Assembly: GCA_001579985.1 (NCBI GenBank)
Contig: LRSR01000779.1
Span: forward strand, 1-26,788
From: Hypsibius dujardini
Lineage: Eukaryota; Tardigrada; Eutardigrada; Parachela; Hypsibiidae
Direction of reading: 5' to 3'
Length of the DNA stretch: 26,788 bases
Below the pieces are notes generated by a model. That model worked only from the letters and a program-made list of their open reading frames with translations. It made no database searches and had not been told where the DNA came from. Shown one piece after another: positions 12,002-21,882 of this stretch. The position numbers and the translations under genes were made by a program. Position 1 is the stretch's first letter. Every line of letters begins with the position of its first letter.

Positions 12002-15000
12002 ATGACCCATTCCTCGACGGGAAATTCGGCGGGATTTATCTGGAATAACCAGCCGCTGGCCGCTCTCCACCAAATGGCCGAAATGAACGGCTGCCATCCG
12101 GCCGCTCCTTCCTTCCTCCGAGTCCAGCAGCAGCAACAGCAGAGTCAGAAGCAGTCCGGCGGAAGTCCCCCGCGAGCAGCGTCACCCCCATCAATGCCAC
12201 CCCGCATGGAATCAACGACATTCTCAATCGTAATGCGTTAGCCGCCGCGGCCATGTCCGCCGGAAATCCTGCGGCTAACAATGCCGCTAGCAACAACTCC
12301 ACTTCACGGTTCCTTTTCAATCCGCAGCATTTGATATCGGGAACGAAACACTTTCAGGTAGAAAACACTTAGTAATCCAAGTATGATAAAATATTACACT
12401 TGCATTTAATACCTACTACCGTACGAGTACTTCTATAAATATTAATGCCTAGATATCTTACTCAGCTGAAATAGTCTTTTTTACTCTTGGCGCCCGAGTC
12501 AAGACGTTACATCTAATGCAATGGTTGTAATATTTAATCATCTTAACTTGCATTCATTTTAATGTCAACTTTTGTTTAATATTTCTACGTCACGAGTACT
12601 TGAGTAAATTATTATAATACCGAGATATCTAATTCAACTAAAATATTCTTTTTTTTACTCTTAGCACCCAAGACGTTACGTCTAATGCAAATGTTGGAAT
12701 ATTTAACTATCTTAACTTGTTTTAATTATAGCATGAACTTGTGCTTAATATTTATACGGCAGGAATCCTTGAATAAATCATTAATACCTAGATATCTAAC
12801 TCAACTATAATATTCTGTTTTTTTTTTACTCTGGGCACCCAAGACGTTACATTTAATGCAAATGTAGGAACATATAATCGTCCTTATTTATTTTAGTCTT
12901 AGTAAAATGAGTGTGGGAAGGTTTAAGGTTGTTACTCACAAAATGTCATTGGAATAAAATTTTGACAACGGAGCCAGTCTTATCCTCTTGATCACGTCTA
13001 GTCGAGATGTTTCAGTTTTTTTTGTTTTGAACATTTTAATGCAGACCCTTTTCAAATGTTTACGTACTCGTATTTAAAGGAATGAAAATATTTTCGGTTT
13101 TTCTCCTTATATATTATTACTATAAAACTACGTACTTTCAGGATCTCCGATCGCTCTATTCCTGTTGGCCTGGGATGGCCTTGGCAGCGAGCTCGCTGCA
13201 GCAACAGGCGGCAGTGGCAGCCGCAGCCGCGTCCGTGCATAAAAACGGAAGCATGCATCACACTCAATCAGGTGAGAGAGCTAAGAGAGAGAGGTTATTT
13301 TTAGAAAACACGGATTTTGATTTGCCGGCGCGCGTGAATTTACTGGACCATAGCAAAATGGCTTTTTGCAGGCCGGAAAATTAAATTGGTGGAACGTGCT
13401 GGGGGCATATCTGTGTTGTTAGTAGAGAGGATCACTTCTAGAGGGGCATGTCACTTGAAGCGTGTAGAGAACATGTAGCGGCAATAAATCCTGGGTGGAT
13501 CATTAATTGACTTAAACAGCCGTGGCGCGTTTGATAAACAGTCTGCAATGAATTTTTATCCGAAATAATTTGTGCATGAAAATATGTATTGTCTGTTTCT
13601 CACTTAACAAATTTTGCATTTTTTTCTGGATTCGGCATAGATGTGCACGGGAAAACGGGTGACCTTTGATTATGGTTTCTATTAATCTTTTGATTGTTCA
13701 TCTAATGTTAACATTTTAATAATAATATAACTGAAAGCCGGTTTTACCTGATTTTCGGTAAAGGCACTAGCCTTGATTGCAAAATCAATCTGAGCGAATA
13801 ACTATATATGAACTATTCAAGAGAAAGAAAAATAAATTCATTAATGAAACATTATTGAAAAATTGAATCCATTAATCATCCATTTCGTTTTATACAGTAT
13901 ATTGTATCGGTCAGAAATTTATTCAGCTTCGCGAACACGCCGAAAATAAACCAAACTACTATTTTTCCACTTACTATAATATGCTTATCTCTTACTTCGG
14001 AATTAGTAGAAGTGCCTATTTGCAAGGGGGATTTAGCGATTTTTTCAAATATTATATGGGAAGTACGTGAACCTTTGCAAGCCATGAATATAATTGAGTG
14101 CGCGTGCAGCACTTATTGTTGTTTACATGTATTAAAAAGATATTTATTGGCTCAAAAAGCGGCTTTTGAGTTTAAAATAATAATATTTTTATTTTACTTA
14201 AAACTCAAACAAATAGAAATCGATATGTGAAAGGATATTTTAATTTATTATCAGTAAATTTACCTTAAATATCAGTATATTTTATTTAAAGTTTTATTGG
14301 CTTTTCTTTAAATAAAGCACGTTTTTCTTTATATTTTTTAAATATTTTATTTAAAGTCAGTGACGTTATTCAAACAACACTAGCAGTACTGCTCACTGTA
14401 CATCCTGTTATTACTGCAGCTGTTGATCTATCAGTTCCATGCAGCATATTTACGAGACATATCTCGGGCAATCTAAAATGCTCTTTTTCGGTCTGCTTAT
14501 TAACAGATCATGGAATCAGCGGTCACGAGGATCTCCACGACCGACGCGGCGGTGGAGGCGGAAAGAAAAACACCCGGCCCACTTTCTCCGGCCATCAGAT
14601 TTTCGCCCTGGAGAAGACCTTCGAGCAGACCAAGTACCTCGCCGGACCGGAACGTGCCAAGCTGGCATTCGCATTGGGCATGTCGGAAAGTCAAGTCAAG
14701 GTACAAACTACAGAATAGAAGAAATACCCAATATAGAATGTACTCTGTAGTCAAAGAAATTAAAACACCGATAACAAACAAAATTATATTTACACAATAC
14801 GCATCACAAGAGCGGCATAACATCTTTCCTTTCCTTTTTACCTTTCCTCTCCCCACCGCAGCTTTTGTCTATTCTTCCCCGCCGCCTTCTTGTTCCTGCG
14901 ATAATATAATAAAATATTGTTATTAATTGTTGAAAAGCCATCTGTGGAGGGAATACATATAGGGAGGAAGGAGAGTGAGAAGCAAACAAGCCTTTTCGAT

Positions 15001-16064
15001 GCGAATTTTACGAGCGGCATGGTTGGTTAGGCACAGTGCAGTATAGAGAGGTATGATATCGCAGGTATGAATATGGGCATGTCGTGTTAGGGGGTCTCTC
15101 TTTCTCTCTCGCTCTGCCGTTAATGTCGTCTCTGTTCGGGCACTTTAGTGAATTCGCGTTTAATGACGGCCGCAATCTCATTTTACGACCATCAAAGTCA
15201 ACCTCCTATACACACACTCATAATAAGCAATGAATAAAAGGACACCCCAGGTGGTGTCGGGTGATGTGTCAAGTCACAAATTTGTCACCCTATCAAACAG
15301 CCCATTAATTAGCTTTCATGAAGAAAGAATAATACCGGTACAATTTCCATAGCTCGTTATGTGGCACGATGTGGACGTGACATCTACGACTTGGTATTAT
15401 TCAGGCAGTCTCTATATGAAATTTGGCTTCATAATTAAGGGCTAATGAGACGCTTAATAAATGGCCATTATTTTCTCCCTCCTGTCACATGTACATACGT
15501 ATACTGTATACAAAGATTAAAAGAAGGTTTTACTTGAATGTGCTCTAGCGGTTGGTTCAATGCAAATTTCTGGCCTTTCACTTTTAAAACAGTACGTATG
15601 TTAACTGACTTAATAATAACTAATAACGAATATCTAACTAATATTATGTGGACTAATTTAGTGGTAAATCAAATTTTTTTTGACCGGAGTGACGATCAAA
15701 GTTAAATTTGTTGTTTTTTTCTGTAAAATTCCAATTAAGTTATTATTTACGCTTTTTACACTAGAAATTGTCTACATGCATTTCGTATCCGCCATTTCCA
15801 TTTTTAATGGGCATTATTAGTATCAGTAATGCGATGATCGACTTACCAGCTCTCTTGAATGTTACGTATTAAATGTAAAGAATCGTTATTATTTTTTGGT
15901 ATCAGGTCTGGTTTCAAAATCGACGGACGAAGCATCGAAAACGCACAGCCGCTGAGAACGCTTCCCACCACAACCGGAAACCGGGAATGATGGGCGGACA
16001 TGGGACCGGCGATGATGGCTGTGACTCTGACTCCAACAGTGACGACTGCCACCAAATGCTGTAG
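12002..16064 (+). CDS. Nkx6: Nkx6-class homeobox transcription factor
   Basis: Four exons: 12002-12357, 13142-13271, 14507-14700 and 15906-16064 (TAG 16062-16064). Exon 1 carries [12 protein letters not shown] near the N-terminus, a Gln run, and the eh1/TN-like motif TPHGINDIL, all Nkx6 hallmarks. Exon 2 has CWPGM followed by an Ala-rich stretch. Exons 3-4 encode the homeodomain: [56 protein letters not shown], with the intron between homeodomain residues 46 and 47. The C-terminus is short and acidic (DSDSNSDD). This family acts in the nucleus as a largely repressive regulator in neural (and in vertebrates pancreatic) fates; eh1 recruits Groucho. Two oddities. In exon 1 the N-terminal part is in one frame, which stops at 12241, while TPHGINDIL to the exon end is in the frame one base earlier; one missing base near the C run at 12167-12171 would explain it. 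Homeodomain position 56, usually Trp in Nkx6, is His. Corrected length is about 279 aa. Confidence 0.92.
12397..12890. repeat. Tandem array of about 170 bp units in Nkx6 intron 1
   Basis: Three diverged copies are visible. AGATATCT recurs at 12451, 12623 and 12790 (spacings 172 and 167). Each is followed by a T-run, ACTCT(T/G)GGC(G/A)CCC or a variant, AAGACGTTAC and TAATGCAA(A)TG. Copies differ by scattered substitutions and small indels. There is no coding potential. It could be a minisatellite or a duplicated regulatory unit. Confidence 0.7.
13272..14506. other. Nkx6 intron 2
   Basis: 1235 bp between donor GGTGAGAG and acceptor TTAACAG. Mostly AT-rich; near 14275-14355 the word ATTTTATTTAAAGT recurs. 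I see no gene or TIR element in it. Confidence 0.6.
14701..15905. other. Nkx6 intron 3 (inside the homeobox)
   Basis: 1205 bp between donor GTACAA and acceptor GGTATCAG. Contains a CT-rich run near 15095-15115 but no recognisable gene or element. Confidence 0.6.
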
Positions 16065-16382
16065 TACCTAAACCGGTTGAATGTCATGGCGGAGGGATCA
16101 ACTAAATACTGCTCTTGTGTAAAGTTTTCTTTTCCTCTTTCTTTTTCCTAGATAGATTTAAATATATTCATTGCATCGGAACAAACCGAGAAGACTTGTC
16201 ATCCTCTGAGGTCAATTGTATTACTCAAAATCAAAGTATCTACACGCATGTAGTTAAAATAGGTACAGCACGTAAACCGGTCATCTGCAAGAAACTACGA
16301 ATAACACAATGTAGAATGCAAAAGCGAGGTCGTGGGTAAAAAGGGCATTCTCAATCCAGGATTGAAAAAAAGGCGTATGATA

Positions 16383-17107
16383 CCAGGGCTCCTAAATAAG
16401 TAATGTCACTTCGTCATTTTCTCAGAACAAAGCTGCTGCCTTTCAATTGACTTACCGTCGGTAGCTGAACCAAAAGCATCATACATGCTTAGCCAGAGTT
16501 TTATCGACATCCGTTGCAGGATCTGGGAAGGAGATTTTTCTGTAAGACTCTTTTCAAAGCTGGTTCAACCGCACATACGCCGGCTTTGCAAGGAGTTACT
16601 GATGAAAAATGTGGAAAGTCATAAAAAAAGAGACGTAAGTGGCACATTTTCAAAAAGATTGCAGAACTACGCTGAAGTAGACAGTGGTTTGACAGACCGC
16701 AGCCGCCTTTTCCAAAAACAACAATCAATCATTCAGAGCTAAAAAACATAAAGCATGACTTGATGTCGCACGGTTCGGCCATCTGACCGCTTCTTTTTTA
16801 TACCCCTTCAGAATCTTGTAATCTCTTTTTTTATGTAGAGCTATTGTTAGCCTACTTCATCCAATACGAAAAAATTTTTTGCTGTTGTTCACGATGCGGC
16901 TGAGACGCAGGCAAACCAGTGATAGTTTTCTGTCATCTTGGGGTTTTGATAGGAAAATGTTTCCCTCTAGGTCTTTGCGAGCAAATTAACTGAACTATGA
17001 AGAAATAGTGTAACACCCATGATCTAAATGCTCGCATGGCAGGAACTGTTATTCACCTTTTAGTTGCTAAATAATGAAAAGTGACATTACTTAATTAGGA
17101 ACTCTCG
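16383..17107. mobile_element. Second TA-flanked TIR element, 725 bp
   Basis: The left end CCAGGGCTCCTAAATAAGTA at 16383 is mirrored by the right end (AAGTGACATTACTTAATTAG, then GAACTCTCG ending at 17107). TA flanks both sides (16381-16382, 17108-17109). The termini match those of the 3373-4707 element, so they belong to one family, but this copy is about half as long. An 85-codon open frame (16485-16742) lacks recognisable transposase motifs. The right end lies 15 bp beyond the stop codon of the minus-strand GPCR, so the element appears to sit in that gene's 3' UTR. Confidence 0.7.
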
Positions 17108-17122
17108 TATATATTAGAAAAG

Positions 17123-19636
17123 TCAACCGGGTCCCCTGGACTGACGGCCAATCCGCAGCAAACGAAAGACCGCCAGACGGAGCGGCTTCAAGGCCAGCAC
17201 AAACAAGAGTGGGTCTAAGGCAGCCTGCATGTTGAAGAGCACAATCACGGCAAGACGGAAGGCCGCTGGGATGAAGGCCTTTTTGGTCATCACCATGATA
17301 AACATGACGTATGTCGGGACCCAGCATATCGTCGTCAGCACCGTTAATAAACCCAAAACCCAGTAGCTATTCCGTCGTCCTATTTTTTTACGTCTTTTTG
17401 TGCGGCGTAGAGGTCCTGCGGTCACCACGAAACGAATCATTTCGATGCACTGCTGATCCCCTTCACCGGAGGCGTTGCTTGACCGTGTCCTGCAAGGTGA
17501 CAAATTAAGCATTTTAAAAACCGGCTGACCAGAACTGGGCATGAAATGGAACGACTCTAGTTGACGGCCTTATTCTTTTATTTAAATTGTGAATCAATCA
17601 ACGACATATTTTTTAAGCAAAAACAATCAATATACAGGGGTAAACCATTTACACGCGACCACGTTTTATTTCTCCAACCATTTGCTCCGCATTAATTTTT
17701 GTTTAAATCTGAAAGTTAAACTCAATAGTAGAATCAATTATCTCTGTTAGGACAGTTTTTCGATGTCGCAAGTTGGGCTTTTGTCAAGAACAAGCTATTT
17801 CATCGAATATGCCCACCAAGTTCGGCCAGACTTTGCTGGATTTTCCAGGCTTTTCACATGTTGTATATAGCAATTTTGTGTTTCAACATGCAAAAAGCCG
17901 GATTTTTCACAATTTTTAGTGGTTTTAACTTAACACCAGAAATTGAAAATGTATACAGACCTCGACCAGCCCAGCCCTATCTTTATTGTTGCTCATGAAA
18001 CAATTTCAACTGGAGTTACAAGTATATCGAGCAGAAAATTGTCTATATTTTCAAATCTTGCCAAGATTTTTAAACGTCAATAAAAAAAAAATTACATCGT
18101 ATTTGCCAAAATTAGCTGATTGAAAAGCCAGCACGCTGAGCTTTGCACACGGTTTTGGAAAAACGGGCGGTATTGTGATGGATGATGTCGCAACATCCAA
18201 AATCACTTGAAATGCAGGAAACTCATTGAATTATTGATTTCAACAATCAGATTTCAAAAAATGTAAAAAAAGTACAGACACTTTGAGAATGCGCGAGATG
18301 GTCGCGTGTAAATGGTTTACCCCTGAACAGACAGATCCTTTGGTAATACTACGGTCTTAATAATATATCTAGCTTTCTGCGGAAGAGCACATTTGTTTGT
18401 GCTGTGATACTCTCGTACTAAAAATACGACAAAACTCGATGTTCCCGTGAAAAATATCCATTTGTTAAAATTCCTCTCTTGAACTTTTTTCATATAAAAC
18501 ATTTAATTTGGAATCAATTTTCAAACACTTAATAGAAATTCTGTTAGGGCAGAAATAGTTTGGAAACCAGGGGTACTGTTCATGTATACCCCATTCGAAG
18601 TATCTTGAATAGCTCGAACCTTATTTGCAATTCGACTTAATTAATTTTTGCAACAACATATTGCCAAAAAGCATGATTTCGGCTATCCTCGATTCAAAAA
18701 CGTAGTTTCACAAGAAAATCGAATCTGAAAAGATACGTGTAATGATTTCTCCGCTTGGTGTCCAGATCCAACCGAACTGCACCTCGAATAGCTAAATAAA
18801 TATTCTGTTAAAAATATCCCTTTACTTCTATTGCAACATATATGCAACAAAAGCTCAAACCAATCGGAAAATGTTTACAGTCTTCTCTCTGACCCTTTGC
18901 TAAGAGGTGCCACAGGAACAACAGCTGCCCCACCCCGACGCCGCCCTCTCCGTGCATGATAACTCCTCCAAGAAGCGATGAATATGATGACCGGAAACGA
19001 CGAGGCAATCACAAACCATGGGACGGTAAAAAAGACCATATTAGTGAACCAAAAGTAGCCATACTGCGCGGGAAAATTGATGTTACACCCTCCGATGGGG
19101 GATCGATAGTAGAGCGCGTCGAGAATGAGCAACGGCAAGAGGGACGCGTGGACGTATATCCACACCGTCAGACAGGTGAAGGTCGCCACCTTGGCCGAGT
19201 GTCGATTACGGTAAGAGATGGGATGGACGACGGCCCAGACACGATTCACCGCGATACAGACGTGGATGTTGATGGCCACCGCCTCCAGGACGTTGCGGGT
19301 ATAGAGTTTGAGGGTACACGCGGTGTACCCGAGGGCCCACGTCTGCGCCCCGTGGAGGTCTATGAAGAGGGTCAACGGGTAGTGGAGGACAAAGAGAGCC
19401 AAATCGCAGCCGACCAGATTGCTCACGTAGATGTTGAAGGAGGTACGAAGGGGTCGCGCAGTCAGGAGGAGGTACAGCACGGGCAGGGTCAAGAGGAGGC
19501 CGGACACGAGAATGAGGAGGGTGGAGATGGGGATGATGCTCCATGAGATGCTGTTGTCTTGGGCTTGCACATTCGGACGTGAAATGTTGGTCGTATGGAT
19601 GATGGTCAGGTTTTTTGTAGAACTTGTTGAATTCAT
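17123..19636 (-). CDS. Class A (rhodopsin-like) orphan GPCR
   Basis: Two exons on the minus strand: 19636-18879 and 17489-17123 (stop TGA), joined in phase 2 across an intron of 1389 bp; 374 aa. The N-terminus has three N-glycosylation sequons (NST, NLT, NIS). Seven hydrophobic helices: TM1 about 33-58, TM2 67-90 with NLVGCD, TM3 about 107-130, TM4 150-171 with W, TM5 193-222, TM6 296-320 with CWVP (308-311), TM7 329-353. C107 and C184 are placed for the TM3-ECL2 disulphide. The DRY box is NRV (131-133) and NPxxY is DPLLF (345-349). The third loop is highly basic (RRGRRRGG; RRTKRRKK). ATG at 19636 is the first in frame and precedes TM1 by a normal distance. It is probably a plasma-membrane peptide or amine receptor; the ligand is not predictable. 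The motif changes suggest a diverged lineage-specific receptor. Confidence 0.88.
17635..18325. mobile_element. TIR element inside the GPCR intron
   Basis: CAGGGGTAAACCATTTACAC continuing GCGACCA (from 17635) is repeated exactly inverted at 18299-18325, giving 27 bp perfect terminal repeats around 691 bp. The interior has no long open frame. TATA precedes it but AACA follows, so no clear target duplication is visible and I cannot assign a superfamily. Identical ends suggest recent activity or conversion. Confidence 0.7.
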
Positions 19637-19713
19637 GACTGTTAATGCAGCAGATTCGCAGTAAATCTAATACATACCAAATAGAAATATTTTTGGCTGT
19701 TATATTTTCCAAT

Positions 19714-21882
19714 ACATGTATAGTATCGAGTACAGTAGAGTTTTGTTTGGCTTTAGGGAACGCTCGCGCGCCGGACGTGAGGGGATTAATTTTTCAGGTG
19801 TAAGATAGATGGGCTGCCAGCTCATGGCGAATTAGGGAGTGAGTATACTTGTTTTGCTCACTATAATGAATCTTGGGGACTGGGGTCCTCCTCATATAAG
19901 CTTTGCGATGTAGTTCAAGTACATGTACAGTACCGGTAAAGTACAGATACACCTATCATCATACCTCACCGTGCCGTCTGTTTAACACTCGTGTTTGTTA
20001 TGAGTTTTAAGATGGGCAGTGCTTCGGGAGACATATGTGTGGCACTCATTTGTCGATTGGATTTGCGAGACACGCGGGATATTCTTTGTATTATTGATGC
20101 TACAATTACAGTTGAGTTGGAAACGCACGGCGTCTAAGACGCGGGTCTTTAAGGGTCTTTGCGATCCGTTTCAAGGTTCCGCTTCAACTACTACAGTACA
20201 CGCATTTTAATATGCACGTAACAGTAGGGAAGTTTGCTCAGAGACCCAACCATTCGCACGTTTTTCAAAATTGAACAAAAGCATTCAGTCTCTTGCTCCT
20301 GATCATTTTGAAACTTGTAGGGGTTAGGGGGGTCTGACTTCCAAGGGCTTTGAGATTTCAAAACATTTTCAAAAAATTCGGTTTTTCCGTTTAATTTCCG
20401 ATTTGTTGAAGCCCTTTTAATAACAGCAAATGGTTAAAACATTAACGAATGTTCAAATTTCATGGAAACTCAAGTTTTTCCATATGTTGTCAAGTTCCGG
20501 GGCCCTTGGAAATCAGGGCTTAGGCTACAAGTCCGCCCCCCTTTCCCCTTACTTCTTTTTGTCCCCTATTGCTTTTACGAGTGCTAACCAAGGTCCCTTT
20601 AAGTCATCATAACAAATTTGGTAATTTTGGAAAGCCCAATTGTTCATCAATCTTCTTATGCAAAAACCCCAAGATTTGAACATTGGTGAAATAAATGGTG
20701 TGGTCATAACTATGGGAGTGAAAATAAAAGTCGCGTTCTGGTTTTTCTCTCCGCATTCACTTGGACAATGTCCAATATTTAGGTTTATTTTTTTGTGACG
20801 AGGAAACAATAAGGATTTTAACAAAATTATTCCAAATTTTATTGAGTGAGAGGATATTGGGCAACATTGGAAAATAGAAAGGTGGAAGGAACAAAAAGGG
20901 GGAAGGGGATGGGGGACTTGTATAATAAGAGCAGGAAATCATACCCCCACACCTCCACAAATCGCAAAATAATCAGGAAAAAACGGTCGAATTTTGGGTT
21001 CACTTTTAAAAAACAAATGCATATTGCCTTTTGCCCACCCCTGACTCTACGATGAGGGGTCCTGATTCCGAGTTGTAAGGACCCTAAACGACCTCCTGTC
21101 CAAAATTATCATTAAATTTTTACCTGCACTGAGTTGCGGGCATGCTCAACCTTGAGCTCCGTAAATGCGAATTCTGGTCTGGAGGAGTCGCAACTAATTT
21201 CACTCAACGTCATCGTACGCCGCAAAAGATCGACGTAAAAAAAACTATATTTACGCAGTATAAAATTTGAAAAATATTACGATCAACCCTGGCCAGACCA
21301 GATCAAAGTTCTTTATATGGAATTTACTTGGGACAATTTTCAAAGGAAGAACCCAGAATGTCTCTGCTTTGTATTTTCAAAAGTTCTTTAAATTCAACTA
21401 TTTCCCGAAATTGGAGTTTTTACAATAAAATCAAGGAAAATGGAATATTCTAGTATTTATCCAACCTCGAAATTGTGCCAAAAGAGCTTTCATATCCAGA
21501 CCAATGAAATTGGTTTTGAAAACCATCTTAATTCTAGCTCTACTGAAAAAATATGAAGCGGAGACATTCTGGATGCCCCCTGAAAATCGTCCCAAGTCAA
21601 GGATACCCCACGCACCCTCACTAACGAACACACGTCGCCACCTCGTGGAACATCATTTTAATTCACCCACAAATATCATGATTGCCTGTACATCGACCAA
21701 CCAAGAAAGGGGATGAAACTTGCTGTGGGAAAGAAAAACAGAAAGCAGTTAAAAGAAGACATGCCGAGTATATAAAAAAGGGGCCAAGTGTTGAATATTT
21801 GTTCCATTCCACGAGATTACCGTACACCCCGGAAGCGGGACGCCATACACATAATTACAGATATAAACTAACAGAAGCAAGC
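19714..21882. other. Gene-free spacer
   Basis: It contains a GTAC-rich stretch near 19915-19950 (the likely upstream region of the minus-strand GPCR), the foldback at 20309-20543, and otherwise AT-rich sequence with short chance frames. No splice-consistent coding signal was found. Confidence 0.5.
20309..20543. repeat. Imperfect foldback repeat
   Basis: ACTTGTAGGGGTTAGG..CTGACTTCCAAGGGC at the left pairs with GCCCTTGGAAATCAGGGCTT..CTACAAGT at the right, arms of about 35 bp with mismatches. No coding content. Probably a decayed MITE-like element. Confidence 0.45.

Noticed and set aside
14510-14926. 138-codon frame overlapping the homeobox exon
   Set aside because: Shadow of the homeodomain exon in another frame; it runs into intron 3.
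16485-16742. 85-codon open frame inside the second TIR element
   Set aside because: No transposase motif visible and no counterpart in the longer copy; kept only as part of the element.
18956-19546. 196-codon open frame on the plus strand
   Set aside because: Antisense shadow of the GPCR exon on the minus strand; composition is charged and repetitive, with no domain.
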